Part shown: positions 35,492 to 43,988 of the stretch, in pieces
Layout: every line of letters starts with the position of its first letter
How positions within the stretch are numbered: the first letter of the stretch is position 1
Assembly (NCBI RefSeq): GCF_026343115.1
Contig: NZ_JAPEMC010000001.1
Location: 6,241,001 to 6,305,000, forward strand
Length of the DNA: 64,000 bases
Reading direction: 5' to 3'
From: Streptomyces sp. NBC_00102
GTDB taxonomy: Bacteria; Actinomycetota; Actinomycetes; Streptomycetales; Streptomycetaceae
Notes under the pieces: model-generated
Databases searched by the model: none
The model's input: the letters and a program-made list of their open reading frames with translations, nothing else
What the model was told of the DNA's origin: nothing
Position numbers and translations under genes: made by a program

Positions 35492-36829
35492 ATGTCCCAG
35501 CACTCACGCCGCCTGTTGCGCGGCCTCGGTCTCGTCTGCGCCCTGGCCCTGGGGGCGACCGCCTGCGGTGGCTCCGACGACGACTCCGCCCAGAAGCAGG
35601 CGAGTCCGTCCGACATCCAGGCCGCACTGCAGAAGGGCGGCACCGTCACGGTCTGGGCGTGGGAGCCCACCTTGAAGCAGGTCGCCGAGGACTTCGAGAA
35701 GAAGTACCCGAAGGTCGACATCAAGCTGGTCAACGCGGGCACCAACAACGACGAGTACAAGGCGCTGTCGAACGCCATCGCCGCGAAGAAGGGCGTCCCC
35801 GACGTCGCCCAGCTGGAGTACTACGCGCTCGGCCAGTACGCCCTGACCAAGCAGGTCGCCGACCTCAAGGCGTACGGCGCCGACAAGCTCGCGGACTCGT
35901 ACTCGCCCGGCCCCTGGAACTCGGTGGCCACCGGCGGCGGTGTCTACGGCCTGCCGATGGACTCCGGCCCGATGGCTCTCTTCTACAACAAGAAGGTCTT
36001 CGACAAGTACAAGATCGCCGTGCCGACCACCTGGGACGAGTACGTCGAGGCAGCCCGCACGCTCCACAAGGCCGACCCGAAGGCGTACATCACCAGCGAC
36101 CTCGGTGACGCAGGGCTGACCACCAGCCTTCTCTGGCAGGCCGGTTCGCACCCGTACAAGGTCGACGGCACGAAGGTCGGCATCGACTTCACCGACGCGG
36201 GCGCCGTCACGTACACGGACACCTGGCAGAAGCTGATCGACGAGAAGCTCGTCTCGCCGATCGCCGGCTGGAGCGACGACTGGTACAAGGGCCTCGGCGA
36301 CGGCACCATCGCGACCCTGCCGATCGGTGCCTGGATGCCCGCCAACTTCGCCTCCGGTGTGAAGGACGCCGCCGGCGACTGGCGTGTCGCACCGCTGCCG
36401 CAGTGGGAGGCCGGCGCGAACTCCAGCGCCGAGAACGGCGGCAGCTCACTCGCGCTGCCCACGCAGGGCGCGAACAAGGAACTCGCCTACGCCTTCGTCG
36501 AATACGCCAACTCCGGTGCGGGCGTGCAGACCCGCATCAAGAACGGCGCCTTCCCGGCGACCACCGCCGACCTGAACTCGCAGGAGTTCCAGGACACCGA
36601 ATTCCCCTACTTCGGCGGCCAGAAGGCCAACCAGATCTTCGCCGAGTCCGCCAAGAACGTGCCCAGCGGCTGGAGCTACCTGCCGTACCAGGTGTACTCC
36701 AACTCGATCTTCAACGACACCGTAGGCAAGGCGTACATCTCCTCGACCAAGCTGTCCGACGGCCTGAAGACGTGGCAGGACAAGTCGCTCCAGTACGGCA
36801 GCGAGCAGGGCTTCACCGTCGAGAAGTAG
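35492..36829 (+). CDS. Sugar ABC transporter solute-binding lipoprotein (CUT1)
   Basis: 445 residues. The lipobox is ATAC with C25. The mature protein is a type 2 extracellular binding protein (GGTVTVWAWEPTLKQVAEDF, KYPKVDIKLVNAGTNNDEYK, GVPDVAQLEYYALGQYALTK, YGLPMDSGPMALFYNKKVFD). ATG at 35492 follows GAGGAAG with an 11-nt or longer spacing. Captures the galactoside or oligosaccharide for the two permeases. A stable hairpin follows before the enzyme gene. Confidence 0.95.
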   Translation: MSQHSRRLLRGLGLVCALALGATACGGSDDDSAQKQASPSDIQAALQKGGTVTVWAWEPTLKQVAEDFEKKYPKVDIKLVNAGTNNDEYKALSNAIAAKKGVPDVAQLEYYALGQYALTKQVADLKAYGADKLADSYSPGPWNSVATGGGVYGLPMDSGPMALFYNKKVFDKYKIAVPTTWDEYVEAARTLHKADPKAYITSDLGDAGLTTSLLWQAGSHPYKVDGTKVGIDFTDAGAVTYTDTWQKLIDEKLVSPIAGWSDDWYKGLGDGTIATLPIGAWMPANFASGVKDAAGDWRVAPLPQWEAGANSSAENGGSSLALPTQGANKELAYAFVEYANSGAGVQTRIKNGAFPATTADLNSQEFQDTEFPYFGGQKANQIFAESAKNVPSGWSYLPYQVYSNSIFNDTVGKAYISSTKLSDGLKTWQDKSLQYGSEQGFTVEK

Positions 36830-36834
36830 CACCC

Positions 36835-36864
36835 GGGGCCGTCCGGGCACCGCCCGGCGGCCCC
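36835..36864 (+). terminator. Intra-operon hairpin between binding protein and GH42 gene
   Basis: GGGGCCG (36835-36841) pairs with CGGCCCC (36858-36864), with an inner stem CCGGGC/GCCCGG and a 3-nt loop. In the 64-bp gap it may partly terminate or stabilise the upstream message, keeping the binding protein in excess. Confidence 0.6.
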
Positions 36865-36893
36865 TTCTCAACCCGGCCTGTGGAAGGACGCGC

Positions 36894-38975
36894 ATGACCT
36901 CCCCCCGCATCTCCCGTTTCCCGTACGCGAAGGGCCCCGACGGCAGCCGCCGGCTCGGCTACGGCGCCGACTACAACCCCGAGCAATGGCCGCGGGAGGT
37001 GTGGGAGGAGGACGTCCGGCTGATGCGCGAGGCCGGGGTGAACACCGTCTCTCTGGCGATCTTCTCCTGGGCGCGAATCCAACCGAAGTCGGACAGCTGG
37101 GACTTCGGGTGGCTGGACGAGGTCATGGACCTGCTGCACGCCGGTGGCATCGGTGTCGACCTCGCCACCGCGACCGCCTCCCCGCCGCCCTGGCTGACCA
37201 CCGCGCACCCCGAGATCCTCCCGGTCACCGCCACCGGCGAGACCGTCTGGCCCGGCGCGCGGCAGCACTGGCGGCCCACCTCGCCCGTATTCCGCAGCCA
37301 CGCCCTGCGCCTCGTACGGGAGATGGCGACCCGCTACGCGGACCACCCGGCTCTCGTCGCCTGGCACGTCAGCAACGAACTGGGCTGCCACAACGTCTAC
37401 GACTACTCCGACGACGCGGCCCACGCCTTCCGCGACTGGCTGCGCCGCCGCTACACCACGCTCGACGCCCTCAACCACGCCTGGGGCACCAACTTCTGGT
37501 CCCAGCGCTACGGCGACTGGGACCAGATCCTGCCGCCCCGCCTGGCGGGCTCGCACCCCAACCCGACCCAGCAGCTCGACTTCAAGCGCTTCTCCTCGGA
37601 CGCCCTGAAGGAATACCTGCTCGCCGAACGCGAGATCCTGGGCGAGATCACCCCCGGCACCCCCGTCACCAGCAACTTCATGGTGATGAGCGGGACGAAG
37701 GGGATGGACTACGCCGACTGGGCGGACGCGGTCGACTTCGTCTCCAACGACCACTACGCCACCACCGGTCCGCACAGCCGCGAAGAACTCTCCTTCTGCG
37801 CCAACCTGACCAGCGGGATCGCGCACCACCGCCCGTGGTTCCTCATGGAGCACTCCACCAGCGCCGTCAACTGGCAACCCGTCAACCTGGCGAAGAGGCC
37901 GGGAGAGCTGGCGCGCGACTCACTGCTGCATGTCGCCCACGGGGCCGACGCCGTCTGCTTCTTCCAGTGGCGCCAGTCCGCGGCCGGCGCCGAGAAATAC
38001 CACTCGGCGATGGTTCCGCACGCCGGATCCGACAGCCGGCTCTTCCGCGATGTGGTGGAGTTGGGCCGCACCCTGGAAGCACTCGCACCCCTGGGCGGCA
38101 GCGTGCGCGAACCCGCCCGGGTCGCGATCCTCTTCGACTGGGACTCCTGGTGGGCCAGTGAGCAGGACTCGCACCCCACCTCCCTCCTCGACTACCACCG
38201 CGAGGCCCTCGACTGGTACTCCGCGCTGCTGCGTCTCGGTGTGCGCGCCGACGTCGTCCCCGCGCACCGTACGGAGCTCGGCCCGTACGACGTCGTGATC
38301 GCCCCGGTCCTGCACGTCGTGCCGCAGACGCTGGCCAAGGAGCTCACCCGCTACGTCGAAGGCGGCGGGCACCTCGTCACCACCTACTTCTCCGGCGTCG
38401 TCGACGAGAACGACCACATCTGGCTCGGCGGATACCCCGGCGCCCTGCGCGACCTGCTCGGCATCCGCGTCGAGGAGTTCGGCCCGCTGCTCGACGGGGA
38501 CACGGTCGGCCTCGATCCCGCCCCCGGTGCGGCCGGAGCCCTGACCGGCAGCCTCTGGACCGACCGGATCGACGTCGCCGGCCCCGACGTGGAGACCCTC
38601 GCCCACTACCGCACCGGAACGTACGCCGGACGCCCGGCCGTCACCCGCCGCCGCGTCCCGGACCAGGGCACGGCGACGTACGTCTCCACCCGCCTGGGCG
38701 CCGACGGCCTGGCCGCGCTGCTTCCCCGCCTGCTCGAACCGGCCGGCGTGACCAGTGAACTGCCCGAGCAGGCGCGGGGCACGGTCGAGCAGGTCGTGCG
38801 ACGCGACGGCGCCGACCGGTACGTCTTCCTGGTCAACCACGGTGACGCCGAGGTCCCGCTGCCCGGGCTGACCGGCGAGGTGCTGGTCGGACCCCCGGCC
38901 GGTGAGACGTTCGCCCTGCCGCCCCGGGGGGTGGCGGTCCTGCGGCAGACGGTGGAGGCCCGGAGCGCGGTGTAG
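36894..38975 (+). CDS. Beta-galactosidase, glycoside hydrolase family 42
   Basis: 693 residues, full length. The N-terminal TIM barrel starts LGYGADYNPEQWPREVWEED; acid/base E162 is in WHVSNELG and nucleophile E319 in FLMEHST. The trimerisation domain (VAILFDWDSWWASEQDSHPT) and a C-terminal beta domain (YVFLVNHGDAEVPLPG) follow. No signal peptide, so it acts in the cytoplasm on galactosides imported by the upstream permeases. ATG at 36894 follows GGAAGGACG. Confidence 0.96.
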   Translation: MTSPRISRFPYAKGPDGSRRLGYGADYNPEQWPREVWEEDVRLMREAGVNTVSLAIFSWARIQPKSDSWDFGWLDEVMDLLHAGGIGVDLATATASPPPWLTTAHPEILPVTATGETVWPGARQHWRPTSPVFRSHALRLVREMATRYADHPALVAWHVSNELGCHNVYDYSDDAAHAFRDWLRRRYTTLDALNHAWGTNFWSQRYGDWDQILPPRLAGSHPNPTQQLDFKRFSSDALKEYLLAEREILGEITPGTPVTSNFMVMSGTKGMDYADWADAVDFVSNDHYATTGPHSREELSFCANLTSGIAHHRPWFLMEHSTSAVNWQPVNLAKRPGELARDSLLHVAHGADAVCFFQWRQSAAGAEKYHSAMVPHAGSDSRLFRDVVELGRTLEALAPLGGSVREPARVAILFDWDSWWASEQDSHPTSLLDYHREALDWYSALLRLGVRADVVPAHRTELGPYDVVIAPVLHVVPQTLAKELTRYVEGGGHLVTTYFSGVVDENDHIWLGGYPGALRDLLGIRVEEFGPLLDGDTVGLDPAPGAAGALTGSLWTDRIDVAGPDVETLAHYRTGTYAGRPAVTRRRVPDQGTATYVSTRLGADGLAALLPRLLEPAGVTSELPEQARGTVEQVVRRDGADRYVFLVNHGDAEVPLPGLTGEVLVGPPAGETFALPPRGVAVLRQTVEARSAV

Positions 38976-39052
38976 CGGCCGCAGTCGGCTCCCGGCCGGT
39001 CCGGGGCGGTGGGCCCGTCGGCCGGGGTGACCCATTCGCCCCGGCCCGGCCC

Positions 39053-39385
39053 GTGTGCATGGCTCCGTGTGGCACGGTCGTGAGAAAGCCCGCCCCGGAC
39101 TTCCGGTTCACCCGTGCCGACCTTCCGGTCACGACTCCGACGGCGACGGTGCACGCGGCCCCGACCGCGACGGAACTGCGCGAACTCGCCCGTGCCGCAC
39201 CGGAGGAACCGGCCCTGGCGTTCGCCCGGACGATCCTGCGGAACCCGACGACCAGCGGCGTGCTGGAACGCGGACGGGCGTTGCCCTTTCCCTCGTGCGC
39301 GCCGCCGAGGCTCACCACGGCTGCTGAGCGCCCGCCTTCCCCTCGGCCCCGATGCCGGCGATCAGGGTGTCCAGGCCGCGTTTGA
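39053..39385 (+). CDS. Doubtful small ORF downstream of the beta-galactosidase
   Basis: An open frame of 110 codons with fair third-position GC, containing TATELRELARAAPEEPALAF and ARTILRNPTTSGVLERGRAL. No ribosome site is visible at the GTG, its last 73 bp overlap tetR on the other strand, and I do not recognise it. Apart from this, the 38976-39311 gap shows nothing. Confidence 0.2.
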   Translation: MCMAPCGTVVRKPAPDFRFTRADLPVTTPTATVHAAPTATELRELARAAPEEPALAFARTILRNPTTSGVLERGRALPFPSCAPPRLTTAAERPPSPRPRCRRSGCPGRV

Positions 39386-39908
39386 TGCGCTCCAGGTCCC
39401 ATCCGCGTTCGGTGCGCTGGAAGGCGAACAGGCCCGGCGTGAAGGCCATCAGGATCAGGTCCGCCAGGTAGGCCGTGTCCACGTCGGGGGCGAACTCGGC
39501 GACCATGCCGGCGATCTGTCCGTGGTGTCGGCGGTAAGGGGCGCTGTGGTAGCGGCCGGCGGGCACGCTGGATTCTGCCAGGAGGAGCAACCCGGCGTTC
39601 GCGTCGACCAGTTGGGCCAGGCCGTGCAGGAAGGTGCGCAGCCGCTCGTGTGCCGACGGCGCCCTGTCCTCGCAGTGCCGTGCGAACGTGTCCTGGAAGC
39701 GGGTCTCGTTGTCGTCGATCAGTGCGTAGACGAGCCCCGCCCGGCTGTGGAACCGCCGGTAGACCGTGCCGACCCCGACCCCGGCTTCCTTGGCCACCGT
39801 GTCCAGCGACAGGTCCGCGGAACTGTCCGACGCGAGCAGGCGCCGGGCGGCGTCGAGGATGCGGAGGCGGTTGCGGGCGGCGTCGGCGCGCTCGGTGGGG
39901 GCGGTCAT
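39312..39908 (-). CDS. TetR family transcriptional regulator
   Basis: 198 residues. The HTH is at about 12-60 (RLRILDAARRLLASDSSADL, DTVAKEAGVGVGTVYRRFHS), followed by a helical ligand domain of the SbtR-like type (LRTFLHGLAQLVDANAGLLL, YLADLILMAFTPGLFAFQRT). ATG at 39908. Two near-identical palindromes sit in the 50 bp upstream, so it should repress itself. The expected divergent target gene is absent; the next gene upstream is the tail of efeU in the same orientation. Confidence 0.93.
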   Translation of the reverse strand: MTAPTERADAARNRLRILDAARRLLASDSSADLSLDTVAKEAGVGVGTVYRRFHSRAGLVYALIDDNETRFQDTFARHCEDRAPSAHERLRTFLHGLAQLVDANAGLLLLAESSVPAGRYHSAPYRRHHGQIAGMVAEFAPDVDTAYLADLILMAFTPGLFAFQRTERGWDLERIKRGLDTLIAGIGAEGKAGAQQPW

Positions 39909-39922
39909 GCGGAGCAGCGTAG

Positions 39923-39965
39923 CGGAGAGCTCTCCGGTTACCCCGTGAAATCGGAGAGTTCTCCG
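39923..39965. promoter_or_regulatory. Twin TetR operators
   Basis: CGGAGAGCTCTCCG (39923-39936) is a perfect palindrome, and CGGAGAGTTCTCCG (39952-39965) is a one-base variant 29 bp away. They lie 15-57 bp upstream of tetR. Confidence 0.75.
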
Positions 39966-40020
39966 CTTAGTGTCGTCGCATCGGACGGCGGCAGCGGCCG
40001 TCCCGTTCCGCGAGGTCGGT

Positions 40021-40878
40021 TCAGGCCTCCGTCGGCCGGCCCGATCCGACCGCGGGGTCCTTCCGTACGCCCGTACGGGAGCCGGGGAAGAACAGGAAGA
40101 GCGCGAGCACCGGCACCAGGTAGAGCAGCCACACGACGACCTGGACGACGGTCGGGTCGGGCTGGAAGTTGAAGACGCCCTTGAGCAGCGAGCCGTACCA
40201 GCTGTCCACGGGGATCGCGGTGTGGATGTCGAAGGCCAGGTTGTTCAGACCACCCAGGAAGTCGGCCTCCTGGAGGTCGTGCACCCCGTACGCGAGTACA
40301 CCGGCCGCCACGACGACGAGCATGGCGCCCGTCCAGGTGAAGAACTTCGCCAGGTCGATCCGGACGGCTCCCCGGTAGAAGAGGTATCCGAGGACGACGG
40401 CGGTCGCCAGGCCGAGGATCACGCCGATGAGCGGACGGTGGGTCCCGTCGCTCGACGCCTGCACCGAGGCCCAGACGAACAGCGCCGTCTCCAGCCCTTC
40501 GCGCCCCACGGCGAGGAACGCGGTCACCACCAGCGTGAAGGTGCCCATCCGCAGGGCGGATTCGAGCTTGCCGTGGAGCTCCGACTTGAGATGCCGGGCG
40601 GTGCGCCGCATCCAGAAGACCATCCAGGTCACCAGGCCGACCGCGACTATGGACAGGGAGCCCCCCAGCGCCTCCTGCGCCTGGAAGGTCATCTCCTGGG
40701 AGCCGTAGGTCAGGGCGCAGCCGAATCCCAGCGCGATGAGCACCGCGACGGCGATGCCCGCCCACACCGGACGCAAGGCGTCCCGTCGGCCGGTCTTGAC
40801 CAGGTAGGCGATGAGGATGCAGACGATCAGGCTGGCTTCGAGGCCCTCCCGGAGCCCGATCAGGTAGTTGCCGAACAT
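40021..40878 (-). CDS. efeU: Iron permease EfeU (FTR1 family)
   Basis: 285 residues with seven membrane segments. Two REGLE iron-binding motifs are present at residues 10-14 and 126-130, as needed for ferric transport. ATG at 40878. Last gene of the efeO-efeB-efeU set, 115 bp after efeB with a strong hairpin between them. Works with EfeO and EfeB to take up iron, classically ferrous at acidic pH. Confidence 0.95.
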   Translation of the reverse strand: MFGNYLIGLREGLEASLIVCILIAYLVKTGRRDALRPVWAGIAVAVLIALGFGCALTYGSQEMTFQAQEALGGSLSIVAVGLVTWMVFWMRRTARHLKSELHGKLESALRMGTFTLVVTAFLAVGREGLETALFVWASVQASSDGTHRPLIGVILGLATAVVLGYLFYRGAVRIDLAKFFTWTGAMLVVVAAGVLAYGVHDLQEADFLGGLNNLAFDIHTAIPVDSWYGSLLKGVFNFQPDPTVVQVVVWLLYLVPVLALFLFFPGSRTGVRKDPAVGSGRPTEA

Positions 40879-40942
40879 GCCGTGGTCACCTTCTTGTTCT
40901 GTGTGGTGCTTCGGTGGGGGAGCGGTCGCCCCGGCGGGGCAT

Positions 40943-40987
40943 CCCCGGACGCCCCGGGCGTTCCGAGGATGCCGGGGGCGTCCGGGG
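40943..40987 (-). terminator. Hairpin between efeB and efeU
   Basis: CCCCGGACGCCCC (40943-40955) and GGGGCGTCCGGGG (40975-40987) form a perfect 13-bp stem with a 19-nt loop. It lies inside the operon and so may attenuate efeU. Confidence 0.6.
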
Positions 40988-40993
40988 AAGTTG

Positions 40994-42232
40994 TCAGGCG
41001 CCGAACAGGGCGCGGCCCCACCAGTCGTCGGCGTCGTGGACACCGGGCGGGATCGCGAACAGGGCCGAACCGACGTGCTGGATGTACTCGTTGAGCGCGT
41101 CCTGCCGCGACAGCGCCCGTTGGATCGGGATGAAACCCGTGCGCGGATCGCGCTGGTAGGCGAGGAAGAACAGGCCCGCGTCGAGCCGCCCCAGGCCGTC
41201 CGTGCCGTCGGTGAAGGAGTAACCGCGGCGCAGGATGCGTATGCCGCCGTGCGAGTCGGGGTGGGCGAGCCGCACATGGGCGGTCGGCTTCATCCCCTTG
41301 AGGAACGGCTCGGCCCGCTCGGTGCTGCGGCCGGCCGGGGCACCGACCTTCTTGTCCCGGCCGAACACGTCCTCCTGCTCGCCGAGCGGCGTCCGGTCCC
41401 AGGTCTCGATGTTCATCCTGATGCGCCGGGCCACGAGATAGGAACCGCCGTCCATCCACGCGGGACCGTCGCCCGCTTTCGCCCAGACGTGCTTGTCGAG
41501 CGTCGCGGTGTCGGTTCCGGAGATGTTGTTCGTGCCGTCCTTGAACCCGAAGAGGTTGCGAGGGGTCTGCGACTCGGGGGTGGTGGAGGACGTCTTCCCG
41601 AATCCGAGCTGCGACCACCGGATGGCGACCTTGCCGAACCCGATCCTGGCCAGGTTGCGTATCGCGTGCACGGCCACCTGCGGGTCGTCGGCGCACGCCT
41701 GGACGCACAGATCGCCGCCGCTGCGCGCGGGATCGAGCTGGTCCCCGGAGAACTTCGGCAGGTCCGCCAGCGCGTCAGGCAGTTGGTCGCGCAGGTCGAA
41801 CTTGTCGAACAGGGAGGCGCCGAAGCCCACGGTGAGGGTGAGCTGCGAGGCGTCGAGGCCCAGGGCCTCGCCGGTGTCGTCCGGCGGGGCCTCGGGCATC
41901 CCGCCGTACGCCCCCTCCCCGACGGTCCGTCCGGCCGTCATCCGGGCCGCCGCCCGCGTCCACTCCTTCAGGAGCCCGACGAGGGCGGCGCGGTCCTCGG
42001 TGGTGACGTCGAAGGCCGCGAAGTGCAGCCTCCCCTGGACCGGTGTGGCGATACCGGCCTGGTGGGCCCCGTGGAACGCGACGGCGCCGGCCCCCGACTC
42101 CCCGGTCCCCCCGGAGCGCGTGACGGCCAACGTTCCTCCCGCCGCCGCTGCCGCGCCCACCACCAGCCCCGCTCCGCCCCAGCCGAACAACGCCCGCCGG
42201 GAGGGAGGGGGCACACGGTGGTCCTCGGTCAT
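40994..42232 (-). CDS. efeB: EfeB, Tat-exported DyP-type heme peroxidase
   Basis: 412 residues. The Tat signal SRRALFGWGGAGLVVG is in the first 30 residues. The DyP core contains LHFAAFDVTTEDRAALVGLL, the catalytic GFKDGTNN (GxxDG Asp) and ILRRGYSFTDG. Exported folded with heme, it is the periplasmic or extracytoplasmic oxidase or deferrochelatase partner of EfeU/EfeO. The order efeO-efeB-efeU on one strand indicates one operon. Confidence 0.95.
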   Translation of the reverse strand: MTEDHRVPPPSRRALFGWGGAGLVVGAAAAAGGTLAVTRSGGTGESGAGAVAFHGAHQAGIATPVQGRLHFAAFDVTTEDRAALVGLLKEWTRAAARMTAGRTVGEGAYGGMPEAPPDDTGEALGLDASQLTLTVGFGASLFDKFDLRDQLPDALADLPKFSGDQLDPARSGGDLCVQACADDPQVAVHAIRNLARIGFGKVAIRWSQLGFGKTSSTTPESQTPRNLFGFKDGTNNISGTDTATLDKHVWAKAGDGPAWMDGGSYLVARRIRMNIETWDRTPLGEQEDVFGRDKKVGAPAGRSTERAEPFLKGMKPTAHVRLAHPDSHGGIRILRRGYSFTDGTDGLGRLDAGLFFLAYQRDPRTGFIPIQRALSRQDALNEYIQHVGSALFAIPPGVHDADDWWGRALFGA

Positions 42233-42309
42233 CTCAACAAACCCTTCGCCTGGCCCAGGGGGCCGCCTTGCGCTGATCGCACGAATCCCGGCCCAGCGGG
42301 AACCGGAGG

Positions 42310-43452
42310 CTACTTGACGACCGCGGCCGCCAGCTTGGAGACCGGCTCGGCCAGGGCGTTCACCGCGTCCGACAGCTTCTTGCGGTCGGCGGTGGACACC
42401 TTGTCGTAGGAGACGAACTCGTAACTGGTGGCGTCCGGGCGGTACTGGTCGAGGAGCGTGTCCACCTTGGCGAACTGGGCGTCCAGCTCCGAGGTGAGGG
42501 CCTGGTCGCTCTTGGCGGCGGTCGGCTTGAGGAGCTCGTACGCCTTCTCGGCCCCCTCGATGTTGCCCTTGAAGTCGACGAGGTCGGTGTGCGAGTAGCG
42601 GTCCTCCTCACCGGTCACCTTGCCGGTGGCCACCTCGGTGAGCAGGTCGTTCGCCCCGTTCGCCATCGAGGCGGGGGTGATCACGGCCGTGCCCACGCGG
42701 TTCTGCCAGTCGGTCAGGTCGCTCAGCAGCTGCGTCGCGAGCTGCTTGTCCTCGGCGGTGATCTTCTTGTCCGCCCACAGGGACTTCTCCAGCCGGTGCC
42801 AGCCCGTCCACTTCTGGCCCTCCTCCAGGCCGTCCGCCCGGGTGTCGACCAGCGGGTCGATGTCGCCGAAGGACTCGGCCACCGGCTCGGTGCGCTCCCA
42901 GCCGAGGCGGGAGGGGGCGTACGCCTTCTTCGCCGCCTCCAGGTCGCCGGCCCGCACCGCGTCGGTGAAGACCTTCACCAGGGGAAGGGTGGCGTCCGCC
43001 TGCTCCTGTGCGTAGGTGCGGTAGGCCGCGACCGCCTTGTCGGCCTCGGGGTCACGCGCGGCGGTGTTCTCGCCGGTGACCTTCAGCGGCTGCCGGTAGC
43101 CCTTGCCGGTCATGCCGGGGATGCAGGCGATCTCGTACGAGCCCGCCTTGAGCTCACCCGTGACCTTGTGGGAGGTGCTGGGGCCGATGTTCTCCCGCTC
43201 GGCGGCTATCCGCCCGTCCGGGTAGAGGATCTCCACCTCGGTCACCTTGGAGCCCGTGCTGCTGATGTCGAGGACGACCTTGCCCGCGGCCGTCGTCTTC
43301 GCGGAGGTCTCGCACGCGTCGTCCCCGGCGGTCACCTTGATGGTCCGTCCGGCGTCCGCCTCGGAGTCGCTCTTCTCCGTGCAGCCGGTCAGGGCCGCGA
43401 GGCAGACGGCCGCCGAGACCAGGGTGACGGCGGAAAGAGGGGCAGCGCGCAT
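42310..43452 (-). CDS. efeO: EfeO, cupredoxin/M75-domain iron-binding lipoprotein
   Basis: 380 residues. The lipobox is LTGC with C24. The N-terminal cupredoxin-like domain spans about 35-125 (TIKVTAGDDACETSAKTTAA). The C-terminal imelysin/M75 domain has the HxxE motif in WTGWHRLEKSLW and continues AYELLKPTAAKSDQALTSEL. Binds iron outside the membrane and passes it to EfeU. The iron box 67 bp upstream implies DmdR/IdeR repression in iron sufficiency. Confidence 0.95.
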   Translation of the reverse strand: MRAAPLSAVTLVSAAVCLAALTGCTEKSDSEADAGRTIKVTAGDDACETSAKTTAAGKVVLDISSTGSKVTEVEILYPDGRIAAERENIGPSTSHKVTGELKAGSYEIACIPGMTGKGYRQPLKVTGENTAARDPEADKAVAAYRTYAQEQADATLPLVKVFTDAVRAGDLEAAKKAYAPSRLGWERTEPVAESFGDIDPLVDTRADGLEEGQKWTGWHRLEKSLWADKKITAEDKQLATQLLSDLTDWQNRVGTAVITPASMANGANDLLTEVATGKVTGEEDRYSHTDLVDFKGNIEGAEKAYELLKPTAAKSDQALTSELDAQFAKVDTLLDQYRPDATSYEFVSYDKVSTADRKKLSDAVNALAEPVSKLAAAVVK

Positions 43453-43518
43453 GGCGGATCTCCAAGGTGTCAGGACAGGCCGAAGGGACCCCGTGCCCTC
43501 CGACGGAGGCCGCAGGGG

Positions 43519-43537
43519 TGAGGTGAGGCTGACCTAA
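43519..43537 (-). promoter_or_regulatory. Iron box (DmdR/IdeR operator) of the efe operon
   Basis: On the minus strand the site reads TTAGGTCAGCCTCACCTCA, a close match to the actinobacterial IdeR/DmdR consensus TTAGGTTAGSCTAACCTAA. It is 67 bp before the efeO ATG, a normal promoter-blocking position. Confidence 0.8.
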
Positions 43538-43656
43538 CTTATCCCCGTCGGCGGCGAAGGGTTCCGTGAGCGCATGTGATCTGCATCTCGTTCGAAGTGA
43601 TGATTCGTCACCCGGTGAACGATTTCTCACGCTTTGGGATCGATGAAGTCAAGGAT

Positions 43657-43933
43657 GCGCAAAGTTGCGCGTGATATAGGGGCTCGCGCATGTTGAATCG
43701 ACGCCCGGCCCTTCCGTGATCGTCGGCGATCGACAGGCGTGCGTCTACTGGATTGTAGACGTAGGTGGGCGTGATCCGTACAGGAGGGCGGGAAAGCAGG
43801 GGACGGGCGCCGGTGGTGCGGCGGATCCGGATGGGACCGGGCGGGGACCGGCGACGCCTCCGCCCATGGCCCCCTCGCCCGGCGTGAGTTGTCCGCCCGT
43901 CGGCCCGTTTCCCCGGCATGAGTTGTCCGCCCG
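43657..43933. repeat. Intergenic palindromes and 22-bp direct repeat
   Basis: The 43453-43988 gap has no gene. It holds GCGCAA-AG-TTGCGC (43657-43670) in a relatively AT-rich patch, and CGTCTAC-N6-GTAGACG (43742-43761), an operator-like palindrome. It also has a 22-bp direct repeat with one mismatch (43878-43899 and 43912-43933, core TGAGTTGTCCGCCCG) with a 34-bp period. Confidence 0.7.
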
Positions 43934-43988
43934 GCGGCCTGTTGGGCCCCCGGGCAAGGAGCGTCCGGCCCTCACCCTCGGCAGCCGG

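Noticed and set aside
43608..43919. Minus-strand frame upstream of efeO
   Set aside because: No ribosome site, no family similarity, and poor coding periodicity; treated as an intergenic region.
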